Shown piece after piece: positions 18,362 to 27,500 of a DNA stretch of 64,000 nt. Below the pieces are notes generated by a model, which made no database searches, had not been told where the DNA came from, and saw nothing but the letters and a program-made list of their open reading frames with translations. The first letter of the stretch is position 1, and every line of letters begins with the position of its first letter. Origin of the DNA: Paenibacillus phocaeensis (GTDB lineage Bacteria > Bacillota > Bacilli > Paenibacillales > Paenibacillaceae); contig NZ_FCOQ01000009.1 of NCBI RefSeq assembly GCF_900021165.1, forward strand, positions 388,243-452,242, given 5' to 3'. A program made the translations under genes and the position numbers.

Positions 18362-19234
18362 CTACCCTTTAACCGCCCCTTGCAGCATCCCCGAGATGAA
18401 ATACTTCTGCAGCCAAGGGTAAACCAGCAAGATCGGCACAGTGGCAAACATGATGCTGGCGGACTGAATACCCTGGGGAATCGGGGTTGCGGCGTTAAAG
18501 CCTTCCTGCGCCGTGGCATCGTTCACCTGGCTGTTAATCACCATCTGGTAAAGCTTGAGCTGGAGCGGGTACAGGTTCTTATCGTTGATGTAGAACAAAG
18601 CGTCCTGAAACATATTCCAGCGATCCACGGCCGAATATAACCCGATGGTGGCGAGAATCGGCAACTGGAGCGGCAGGACAACCTGAAGCAGAAACCGGAA
18701 ATGGCCGCAGCCGTCCATCCACGCCGAGTCCTCCAGTTCGTGAGGCACACCGGAGAAGGAGGTCCGCATAATGATCAGCAGGAATGCATTAATCATCAAG
18801 GGCAAAATGAGCGACAGCGGCGAATTAAGCAAGCCCAGTTCTTTGATGAGCATGTAATTGGGGATAATCCCGGGGTTAAAAAACATCGTCACCACGATCA
18901 CGCCAAACATTACGTTTCGACCTCGGAAGTTTCTGCGGCTTAAGGCATAAGCCGCCATAATGGTCATGACCAAGGCGACCGCCGTATAGACGACGACCAG
19001 GACGACCGTCAATCCCAGGGAACGCATCATGGAAATGTCCCCGAATACCGAGGAATACGCATGGAAGTTCCAGTCGACCGGCCACAGGAACACCTCTCCC
19101 GACATAATGGCCCGGTTGCCGCTGAAGGATAAGGCGAAAATATGGACCATCGGCACGACGCAAAATAATGCGAAGAGCCCGATGAGCACGATCACGATGG
19201 CATCGATCACTTTATCAACCGGATTTCGGATCAC
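18362..19234 (-). CDS. LplC/YtcP-like ABC transporter permease
   Basis: 290 residues with six membrane segments and the CUT1 permease EAA-type loop (HELEDSAWMDGCGHFRFLLQVVLPLQLPILATI). The C-terminus WLQKYFISGMLQGAVKG is typical for the second permease of this transporter group, YtcP/LplC. It pairs with the LplB-like permease 17 bp upstream. No ATP-binding subunit is encoded here; such systems usually share an MsmK/MsmX-type ATPase. Confidence 0.92.
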   Translation of the reverse strand: MIRNPVDKVIDAIVIVLIGLFALFCVVPMVHIFALSFSGNRAIMSGEVFLWPVDWNFHAYSSVFGDISMMRSLGLTVVLVVVYTAVALVMTIMAAYALSRRNFRGRNVMFGVIVVTMFFNPGIIPNYMLIKELGLLNSPLSLILPLMINAFLLIIMRTSFSGVPHELEDSAWMDGCGHFRFLLQVVLPLQLPILATIGLYSAVDRWNMFQDALFYINDKNLYPLQLKLYQMVINSQVNDATAQEGFNAATPIPQGIQSASIMFATVPILLVYPWLQKYFISGMLQGAVKG

Positions 19235-19251
19235 GCGAGTTCCCTCCTTGT

Positions 19252-20199
19252 CTAGAAGATTCCTTGCTGGTTCACTTTTCTGGAAATGAGTTCGGCCGTG
19301 AGCAGCAGGATCAGCCCGATGACCGACTGGAACAATCCGACGGCGGTAGCCAGCGCGAACTGCGCAGACTGAATCCCCACCGTATACACATAGGTGCTGA
19401 TGACCTGAGCAACGTCCATTACGTAACCGTTCTGCAGGGCGTACGGTTGCTCAAAGCTAATGTCCGCCATATGGCCGATTTGGATAATAAACAAAACAAT
19501 GATGGTCGGCTTGATCCCGGGGAGCGTGATATGCCAGATTCTTCGCATTCGGCTGGCCCCATCCACCTCAGCGGCTTCATATAACTCCTTATTGATACCT
19601 GTAAGCGCTGCCAAATATAAGATCGTTCCCCAGCCCGCGTAGTGCCACACCCCGGCTCCTGTATAAGTCAGAACCCACAACACCGTGTCTTCAAGGAACG
19701 GAATCGGTCGACCTCCGAGACTCTTGATCAACTCGTTGATACTGCCCGTATTGGTGGACAACAATTGAATGACCATCCCCCCGACAATGACCCAGGAGAT
19801 GAAATGAGGCAAATACAGCAAAGTTTGGCTTAACCGTTTGTACCACTTGACGCGCAGTTCGTTCAGCATGATCGCCAGGATAATGGGAATCGGGAAGGTC
19901 AGCAGAGCGATAACATTCAGCATCAGGGTGTTGCGCAGCGCCTTATAGAACTGCGGCATCCCGAAAATCTCCCGAAATACATCCCATCCGACCCACTCGC
20001 TGGCCCAGACCCCCTTGAAAATGTTGTAGTCCTTAAATGCAACCGCAACCCCCGCCATAGGAATGTACTTAAATACGATAAAGAACGTCATCGGCAAGAG
20101 CATCAGCAGATACAACGGCCATTGCCGCTTAAAGGCGGCCATGCCATTCCGCCGCTTGACGGGGAGCCACGATCTCGCCCGGTTCAATTCGGTTTGCAT
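19252..20199 (-). CDS. LplB-like ABC transporter permease
   Basis: 315 residues from the ATG at 20199, which follows AAAGGAGG; the frame extends upstream but that part is basic, unlike the family, and lacks a site. Six membrane segments are visible, with the permease loop ELYEAAEVDGASRMRRIWHITLPGIKPT. MLNELRVKWYKRLSQTLLYLPHFISWVI is highly characteristic of LplB/YteP proteins. It is the first gene of the permease-permease-binding protein-dehydrogenase-dehydrogenase unit. Acts in the cytoplasmic membrane. Confidence 0.92.
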   Translation of the reverse strand: MQTELNRARSWLPVKRRNGMAAFKRQWPLYLLMLLPMTFFIVFKYIPMAGVAVAFKDYNIFKGVWASEWVGWDVFREIFGMPQFYKALRNTLMLNVIALLTFPIPIILAIMLNELRVKWYKRLSQTLLYLPHFISWVIVGGMVIQLLSTNTGSINELIKSLGGRPIPFLEDTVLWVLTYTGAGVWHYAGWGTILYLAALTGINKELYEAAEVDGASRMRRIWHITLPGIKPTIIVLFIIQIGHMADISFEQPYALQNGYVMDVAQVISTYVYTVGIQSAQFALATAVGLFQSVIGLILLLTAELISRKVNQQGIF

Positions 20200-20326
20200 C
20201 GGCATCCTCCTTTCGGTTGGTAAGTCCATGGCTTGGTTGCTGCTTACTATACAACAGCGGGCGGATGCCGCGATATTCTCCTTTTTTGGGCGCTTCTTCT
20301 CTTTTGGAAGCGGTCGGTTCACCTTT

Positions 20327-20354
20327 TTTATACGCCTACCCTTTATTTTGTCGA
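20327..20354 (-). promoter_or_regulatory. Possible promoter of the LplB-like operon
   Basis: On the minus strand TCGACA, 16 bp, TATAAA lies between the terminator of the previous gene and the permease start. Confidence 0.4.
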
Positions 20355-20378
20355 GGTTCCGAATAGGCCGCACCACGC

Positions 20379-20420
20379 AAAAAAAACGCCCCGCGAAGGG
20401 ATTCCCCCTCGCGGGACGCG
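20379..20420 (-). terminator. Rho-independent terminator after the second binding-protein gene
   Basis: On the minus strand a GC-rich stem (CCCGCG/CGCGGG core) is followed by eight T's. It separates the regulator/binding-protein transcript from the permease operon. Confidence 0.85.
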
Positions 20421-20444
20421 TTGGCTTCGTAGACAGACGCCGCT

Positions 20445-22055
20445 TTACTCCAGATCGCTAGTCTGCTGTTGATAAGCTTGATGCCTCTCCTCCCGGACCT
20501 GCTGGCCGCCCATCATTAAGTACTCCGCAACTTCCTCATCGTATACAGCATCAAATTCCGCCGGATCCGCCGTAATCACCTTCACGAAGATCTCCTCATT
20601 CTTCTCGCCCAAAAAGGCGGAATATCGAATTTCGGAAGGAAGGATCGCAGGGATCCGGGGCGGCTCGATACCGTCGTTCATCCCGTACTCTACGCTCTTG
20701 CGGGTGAACTCCTCAAATTTCGCATTGGACGCGTTGGCTTTCAGGTTCAAGCGATCGTCGCTGCTGCTCACATATTTTCCATTCAAAATAAGGCAATAGT
20801 CAAAATAATTAAACAACAGGCGGTCTGCTTCCTCGTTCTCCAGGGTAACCGGCACCCCTTCCTCCATCCGGTACGTCACCCCCTCCACGCCGTTCTGCAG
20901 CGTGATGATGTTCTCCGGCTGCGCCATCCAATTCAAGTATTTGACGGCGGCCTCGGCATTGTTGCTCGTTTTCGGCACCATGATGTACATCCCCGTACTT
21001 TCCAGAATCGGCTTGGTCTTCTTCCCGTTGGCGTTCGTGAAGGGATCGATCGGCGTCAGGATGGCGCCCGGATCGTTCCTTAGCAGCTCAGTCAAGTAGC
21101 CCATATACACCGGCTCATTCGTATTCGGAGTCGCAGCTCCTACGCGGCCCTTAACCAGGTCCTTCTGGAATTGCTGGGCGAACCGGTCCAAATGGAAGTC
21201 GGGATCGATCAAGCCCTCATGATACAGGCGATTCAGAAACCGGAACGCCTCCTTGTTGCCGGGCATCGTCCAGCCGGGTTCGGCGTATAAATCCTCCTTC
21301 GTGATCTGATTCCAATCCCAGAACGAGTACCGCAGGGGAGCGGTATGATAATCATCGATATGACCGTAAGGGTAGATGGTCTCCCCGCTCTTCTGCAGCC
21401 GATTCTCCTTCATCGCGCGAAGCGCCCGGTAGAAGTCCTCCGTCGTCTCCGGCAACGGCAATCCGGCTTCCCGGAGCCAATCCTCGCGGATTAAGGTGGT
21501 GCTTCGCGCGGTCAGCACCCGTTTGGCCGGAATCGCAAACTGAGTTCCCTGAATCCGGCCATAGCTGAGGATTTCCTCCCCCAACAGCTGCTTTAACCCG
21601 GAGCCGTGTTGTTCCAGTAAAGGCGACAGATCGGTAAGTTTCCCTTGCAGATAAAAGTCGTAGACCGTAGGCAGGTCGTAGGTGAACACGATATCGGGCG
21701 CCTGATTTGCAGCCATCAGCACCTGCAAGCGCCTGACTTCCTCCGCGCGGGGAATGGTTACGAATTCGATCTTGATTCGCTCCGGATCTCCAAAATGCTC
21801 CTGAATGTACTGCGTCATGACATTATCGGTAATGGTCGGTGCGCCCGTCGGCTTGTTGCTCCGCTCGAACAATTCGATTCTCAGCGTATCCCAGCTATCG
21901 TCCCCTGATGCAAACGCGTCAACCTCAAGAGAACGGATCGGGTCTGTTCCCATGCCCGGTCTCTCCATCCCCTCGATACCGCTGCAGCCCGCCACTAATA
22001 TTCCCAATGAAACGATGATTGTCAGTTGGAATAACCACGCTCTCCGAAGCGGCAT
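20445..22055 (-). CDS. LplA-like lipoprotein solute-binding protein, paralogue next to the regulator
   Basis: 536 residues; signal peptide ending in LVAGC (Cys ~24). The start at 22055 is preceded by GGAGGAGGG. Co-linear with the other binding protein of this locus: shared blocks include ITDN.MTQ.IQ, EFVTIPRAEEV, PDIVFTYDLPTV, TPNTNEPVY, NAEAAVKYLNWMAQP and LILNGKYVSS. It lies 35 bp downstream of the membrane AraC regulator and is followed by a strong terminator, so it belongs to the regulator's transcript rather than the permease operon. It may deliver a related sugar to the same permeases, or report ligand to the sensor; both are inference. Confidence 0.88.
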   Translation of the reverse strand: MPLRRAWLFQLTIIVSLGILVAGCSGIEGMERPGMGTDPIRSLEVDAFASGDDSWDTLRIELFERSNKPTGAPTITDNVMTQYIQEHFGDPERIKIEFVTIPRAEEVRRLQVLMAANQAPDIVFTYDLPTVYDFYLQGKLTDLSPLLEQHGSGLKQLLGEEILSYGRIQGTQFAIPAKRVLTARSTTLIREDWLREAGLPLPETTEDFYRALRAMKENRLQKSGETIYPYGHIDDYHTAPLRYSFWDWNQITKEDLYAEPGWTMPGNKEAFRFLNRLYHEGLIDPDFHLDRFAQQFQKDLVKGRVGAATPNTNEPVYMGYLTELLRNDPGAILTPIDPFTNANGKKTKPILESTGMYIMVPKTSNNAEAAVKYLNWMAQPENIITLQNGVEGVTYRMEEGVPVTLENEEADRLLFNYFDYCLILNGKYVSSSDDRLNLKANASNAKFEEFTRKSVEYGMNDGIEPPRIPAILPSEIRYSAFLGEKNEEIFVKVITADPAEFDAVYDEEVAEYLMMGGQQVREERHQAYQQQTSDLE

Positions 22056-22090
22056 AACGAACCCTCCTCCCCTGATTGAGTAGCAATGCT

Positions 22091-24322
22091 CTAAATGGTT
22101 CGGTACCTATTGCGGTACTCTCCCGGCGGAATATCCTGAAATTTCTTGAAGGCGCGATAGAAGGAGTTCACGTTCTGGTATCCGATATGCTCAGCCACCG
22201 ATTGAATCGAAGCCTCAGTCTCCAGCAAGAGCTGCTTGGCGTGCTGCATCCGAACCTTTAACACGTAATCCACAAACTTCTCTCCCATCTCCTCTTTGAA
22301 AATCACACTCAGCGCGCTGGGCTGCAGGTTCAGGTAGTCACTGACTTGGACAAGCGACAGCCCGGGGTCGGCAAAATGCGCATCGATATAGTGCTTAGCC
22401 TGCATCGCCAGACTGTGGTGCCTTCGAGCTTGGCGGTCTTCTTCCACGCAAGCCTCGAACTGATTCATTTGGCTCATGAACTGTTCCTGGAATTCATCCA
22501 GCGTTTCCGTCGTTTCCGTCAAGCTTGCAAAGCGGTTCAGATCGTCGTTCTTCCAGCGGCTCTGAACCGAAGCGGACAAGGCCAGCACGGCCTGATCCAT
22601 CCGTTTGATGAACGCCTGGGCAAACTCCGCCATATCCCGCTTGCGAAACCGCATTTTACCGAGTTCGCCGAAGATCTGCGTGAGCTTCTCCCGCCATTCG
22701 CTGTCGTTCATGCGGAAGGACTGGACGGCATAATCCAGAGCTTGCAGATACGCGTATCGATCCAGGTTGAGAATACCGGCACTTCTCCGGTTGTCGATGA
22801 GGGAATGCGTGCCGAAGATGGTTTTGAGCTCCACGTTCTCGTACGCGTTCCGATAGGAGTCGGCAAGGGTCTCAACCGATTTCGAATCCGCGCCGATTCC
22901 AATGGAGATCGTCAGCTCCAAATGCTGATGAATCCACCTCTTGAATTCCTCGGCATAGACCGCAGCCGGTTGGTTGCTGCTCGGATCAGACGCGGTATGA
23001 TGCACGACGAAGGCAATGCGGTGCGGCTCCATCCAAGCGTGCCATACGAAGGAATGATGGCTTTGCCCTATATCGCGAAAGGCGCTTTCGATGATAAATT
23101 TAAGCAAATGCTGATCTTTGACCTTATATTTGTCCGTAAATGAGCCATATCGGTCCAGTTCCGCCACCATCACGCCTAAGCGGTCATAGGGGGCAGATAG
23201 ATTCAACTCGGACAGCCGCTGCTGAAATTCTTCATCCGTCAGGACGAGATGCCCCGCCAGCAAATCGTAAAACAGCCGCTGCTGCCGCAGCAAACTATCC
23301 TCCTTATGCAGGTGCTCGTAATCCAGCGAACGCTTCAGCAGATGGTCCAGCGCCCTCTCGATGAATGTAAACTCGTTGTTCGCTCCTTTAATGCCGAGCT
23401 CCTCGCTTTTCCGGTTCGAGAACTGGCTCACCTTCTCCATAATGGATTGAATCGGCTTGTAATGAATGTGGGTCACGATCGTAAACCCGGCCAGGGCCAA
23501 TACGATCAAGACCACCCAAATGACCATCCAGACGTTGGAAAAGAGCGACAGCCAGTTGTATCTCTGGTCATTCACCCCCTCGGAGACATAAGTCCAGCCG
23601 GTATAATCGGATTGAACTCGAAGGGTATCCATCGTTGTTGCTGCTGAATCTGCCGAACCCGAGAGAGCTTCCTCCGAAGCAGCATCAATCAGTCGAACCC
23701 GGTTGTAACCGCTTTCACTTAAGGAGTTGAGATACTCCAGGAATGAGCGTTGATACACGTTCACCACAAGCGCCCCGCGCATGTCGTCTCCGGTATAAGA
23801 GAACTTCACCAGGGACACGACCTGCTGCGCATCCTCCCCCCGGGGCAAATAGGCGAAGGAACGCGGGTTGAACCAACCTGCGGATTCCTTCCTGCCGTAA
23901 TTGGCGGATAGGAATTCCGCATCGCCAAACGCCCCCAGCGAATACGAACCCAAGTCCGAGATAATCCGCTGCTCCGAATCATTGTAAATATAGAGGGTGT
24001 TGGAGAAGGGCAGGGCCAAACTCAATTCGATGAGCTTCTTCTGCAGGAGAAAGTCATCCAATGCTTCCTTGCGCCCGTTCGAGAAAAACTCCTGGATCTC
24101 GCTGTCCATCAATAATTTGCTGACGACATTACGCTCGATCAGCATCAGGTTCGCATCCGCGTTAAAGACGATTCGGTCGAGGATCGCTTTGTTGGTCTCC
24201 AGGTATTTCTTCTCGGAAGCGTTGTTCAAGGCCAGGAAAATCATGAAGATCATCGAGGAAATAATGACGAAGAGAATCGGAGCATAGGAAAGAATCGTAC
24301 GGTAATACCAGTTCATTCTCAT
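22091..24322 (-). CDS. Membrane-bound AraC-family regulator with extracellular sensor domain
   Basis: 743 residues. A membrane segment near the N-terminus (ILFVIISSMIFMIFLAL) and another near residue 265-285 (VWMVIWVVLIVLALAGFTIV) enclose an extracellular domain of ~230 residues of the dCache type common in these proteins. A cytoplasmic linker resembling a HAMP/GGDEF-remnant region follows, and the last ~100 residues are an AraC helix-turn-helix pair (LSLVQVSDYLNLQPSALSVIFKEEMGEKF, then VAEHIGYQNVNSFYRAFKKFQDIPPGEYR). No kinase or receiver domain exists, so it is a one-component membrane regulator. It heads sugar locus 1 and probably controls the adjacent binding proteins and permeases. Confidence 0.9.
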   Translation of the reverse strand: MRMNWYYRTILSYAPILFVIISSMIFMIFLALNNASEKKYLETNKAILDRIVFNADANLMLIERNVVSKLLMDSEIQEFFSNGRKEALDDFLLQKKLIELSLALPFSNTLYIYNDSEQRIISDLGSYSLGAFGDAEFLSANYGRKESAGWFNPRSFAYLPRGEDAQQVVSLVKFSYTGDDMRGALVVNVYQRSFLEYLNSLSESGYNRVRLIDAASEEALSGSADSAATTMDTLRVQSDYTGWTYVSEGVNDQRYNWLSLFSNVWMVIWVVLIVLALAGFTIVTHIHYKPIQSIMEKVSQFSNRKSEELGIKGANNEFTFIERALDHLLKRSLDYEHLHKEDSLLRQQRLFYDLLAGHLVLTDEEFQQRLSELNLSAPYDRLGVMVAELDRYGSFTDKYKVKDQHLLKFIIESAFRDIGQSHHSFVWHAWMEPHRIAFVVHHTASDPSSNQPAAVYAEEFKRWIHQHLELTISIGIGADSKSVETLADSYRNAYENVELKTIFGTHSLIDNRRSAGILNLDRYAYLQALDYAVQSFRMNDSEWREKLTQIFGELGKMRFRKRDMAEFAQAFIKRMDQAVLALSASVQSRWKNDDLNRFASLTETTETLDEFQEQFMSQMNQFEACVEEDRQARRHHSLAMQAKHYIDAHFADPGLSLVQVSDYLNLQPSALSVIFKEEMGEKFVDYVLKVRMQHAKQLLLETEASIQSVAEHIGYQNVNSFYRAFKKFQDIPPGEYRNRYRTI

Positions 24323-24351
24323 CTAACCAACTCTCCCAAAACGTTTCATTC

Positions 24352-24380
24352 ATTATAAGAGATCCCTTACCCGTTGTTAA
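24352..24380 (-). promoter_or_regulatory. Sigma-A promoter of the membrane AraC regulator
   Basis: On the minus strand TTAACA, 17 bp, TATAAT, ending 30 bp before the start codon. Confidence 0.65.
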
Positions 24381-24525
24381 TTCACAATTTATTCAGGACT
24401 CTCTTTTTTTATTTAAGTTTTAAACTATTGAAACGCCCCGCCACTCTTTGCCGGTTGGAGAGCGACAGTAGGTGCGATTTCTTTGACCGTATACATTGGT
24501 TTGACTTCCTCGAAGGGGATTCGTA

Positions 24526-24576
24526 AACAAAACAAGGAACTAAGCGGTCTGTTCCCGCTTAGTTCCTTGTTTTGTT
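24526..24576 (-). terminator. Terminator of sugar locus 2, derived from an IS1182 3' end
   Basis: A perfect 22-bp stem with 7-base loop follows the stop of the large SLH gene by 11 bp, with T-rich sequence after it on the minus strand. Read on the minus strand, the stem and loop encode KQGTKREQTA and a TAG stop, almost the C-terminus of the IS1182 transposase at 14172 (NQGAKREQTA). Loop and stem agree with the IS terminator at nearly every base. Confidence 0.85.
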
Positions 24577-24587
24577 GAGCTCAAACC

Positions 24588-27500
24588 TTACTCATGAGCC
24601 AATCTGAGAAGCAACGTCACAGCTTCCGCCCGCGTCACAGGATCGTTAGGGGCAAAACGGTTGTTCTCTTTGCCTTCGATCAGACCGGCTTGATACAGCG
24701 CCGCAGCGTAACCCGCTCCCCATGAAGGAATTTGATTCGAATCGGCAAAAGGCAAGGTCGCATTCGTTTCGGGCTGCAAATTCAGCGCGCGTGCAACCAA
24801 GGCTACGAATTCCATCCGAGTGATCTTGGCGCCGGGGCGAAAAGTTCCGTCCTCGTAACCGTTCGCCAATCCGGATTTGACCGCACCGGCAATATAAGGT
24901 CTCGCCCAGACCGGGATCTTGGCGGCATCCTTAAACGACAGTGGCATATCTTCCTGTTTCAAACCAAGCGCACGGCTCAGCATCACCAGTATTTCACTGC
25001 GCGTCACCGCGCCATTCGGGCGGAACGTCCCGTCTTCGTAGCCTTTGATGATCCCGCTCTCGACCGCTGTCGCAATCGCTTCACGCGCCCAGTGGTTCGC
25101 AATGTCCGTAAACTTCGAAAAGGTCGTTTCCGTATTTCCTTTAGCGCCGCTGTTGTTACCGTTACTAGTATTCCCACTGTTAGTGCCATTTCCATTGGTT
25201 CCGTCATTACGGTGGCTGCCATCGCTATTATTGTTGGTTCCGCTATTGGCACCGCCGCTGTTTCCTCCGTTGTTTCCGCCACCGTTGCCCGGATTTCCGG
25301 GATTTCCGTCAGGCTTCGCCTTGGCGGTCAGAACGAAGGTCTTCTGCATCTTCACTCCGTTCTTTTCTAAAGTAGCGGTCAGCGTTACTTGCGTCGTGAC
25401 GGAAGGACGCTTAACGATCCCCGTTTCTGAGATCACCCCCGGATCGCTGGAAGCCCAGGTAATTGTACTTCCATGCTCCCCTGTTTTCCCCAACGTTACG
25501 TTTTGGGTTACCGAGGAATCCGAGTCTCCGGCAGTAAATCCAATTTTCAGTGCCGCGTAATCCAATTCGACATCCGAAAGCCCTGGCAAATCGGCTAACG
25601 TAATGGTGACCGAATCCGTGTTGATTGGAACGGTAACGATTCCTTTCCCCTCATCGACCACACCGACGGAGGTTTCCAGAATATTGTTCACCATGCTAGG
25701 CAACTGAATGCTGAAGCTGGCGTTGTCCGTATCCGCTTTCGCTTGCTCCAAACGGCGGGTTAATGTAACGATGAGTTGGTTTGCTTGTCTTTCGATTTTA
25801 TAGCCCACTCTACCGCCCTGGAAGGCAGGATAGTTCTGTACTTCGACCACGACATGATTATGCAACGCGGCGTTCTCAACCCATTCTTTAGGGATCCCGC
25901 GGCCAATGATAATCTCGTACTTCTCGTTTTGATCAAAAATCCTTTCGGCAATAAGCGAATCTCTCAACACCTTGGAGTTGACCGCCTGCCCCCACATATG
26001 CTGGGCTGATCCGCCGCCGCCAGGCGTATTTTGAAGGCCTAGCCACTCATTCGTCGCCGTCCATGGACTTGATGCCGCAGGATAGGCCACGCCTTCCCAC
26101 CAACTGAACGGTCCGCTCATAGAGTTTTCAATCATAAATTCATACGCTTTAATTCCCATATCTCTGTACTGTTCCCCGCGAAGCGCCGAGCTGCCGTAAC
26201 CGGCATTATAAGCGCTGGAATAGAAGCCATGCGGATAACCGCCAAAATTATAAGGCGAGTCGGTTGTTTGCTCGTTCATGCGTCTTTCGATGCCATACGT
26301 ATAAGTATCATCCATCATCGTCAGGTTGATATTGTCTTCCGGCTGCTCCGCGCCGTATAGATATCCATCCCACAGCCATCTTCCGAACAGGTACATGGAA
26401 GCCCAGTTGGCATCCCTGGAATCCCTCATCCGGTTCTTGTCGTTGCTTTCAACCACAGAGGCCGGAATGTAGTGGAGGCCGTTATCGGTAATCGTCTTTT
26501 GCAATTTGTCCGTGAATTTTGTCAGCAGATCGGCATGTTGGGCTTCGGCCCAATCGGCTTCCGCCAAATAGCTTGCGTCCCCTTTGATCCGATAGAGTTC
26601 GCGGGTAATGTACTCATAAGCCGCCAACCCCATAAGAGCGGAATAATTGTCAATGGTCCAATAGCCTTTATCATCGATGGCATAGGTTTCTTTCATAATG
26701 CCGCCGTCGCCCATGCGATCGGTTTCAATACTCCTTGCCCCGATCTTGACTCTTTTCTCAAATACGGTTCCCTGCGAACCGTCGTCCCCCGTCATCATTT
26801 TATCAAAAATGGAGGCATCCCCTGTTTTGCTTAAATATACGGCATAGGCCCAAGGAAGCTTCCAGTTGGCATCCCAATATTGGTCGGGATCCACTTCACC
26901 GGTCTCGATATTGATTCCTCCGGTCAAAGGAATACTGTTCAAATAATCCTCGGCATAAGCAAAATCACCGCTTTCGATTAATTGCACCAGGATGCCGATC
27001 GTGTCGTGAGAAAATAATCTTGCATACCCGTTCTCCCCGACATGCAGATAAGTGTCGTCTTTGATGATTAAGGTATAGATATAACCCGCTTTAAAAGCAT
27101 GAACCAGTTCCTGATTCGGCAAATCGAGATCTACAATGGCGGAGAGCCTGTTATTCCAATATAACTTCATCGCATTGTAGTTATCGTCAAAATTTCCCTG
27201 TCCAGCTACTTGCTCTCTGGTTAAAGAAGTGAAGACTGTTTTACCCTCGTCAAAATATTCGTACTTATCCGCTTCGATCGCATAATCGCGGATCACGGTT
27301 TCCCCCGGAGCAATCGTATACACCTGATTGGCCGCCTCATTGATGGGAATCAAGTTATTCGATACGACGGGCAGCAATCTAGTCTCGCCGGAATGATTGG
27401 TGACGGTCATTCTGGAATAGTTGATCACGTAATCTTTTCCGTCCACCGTATGTTTATTGGCAAAAGATTCGATTTTATATTCCATTTCATTCTTGGCATA

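Noticed and set aside
24335..24349. cre-like sequence TGAAACGTTTTG upstream of the membrane AraC regulator
   Set aside because: One base short of the CcpA consensus spacing and lacking the symmetric 3' half.
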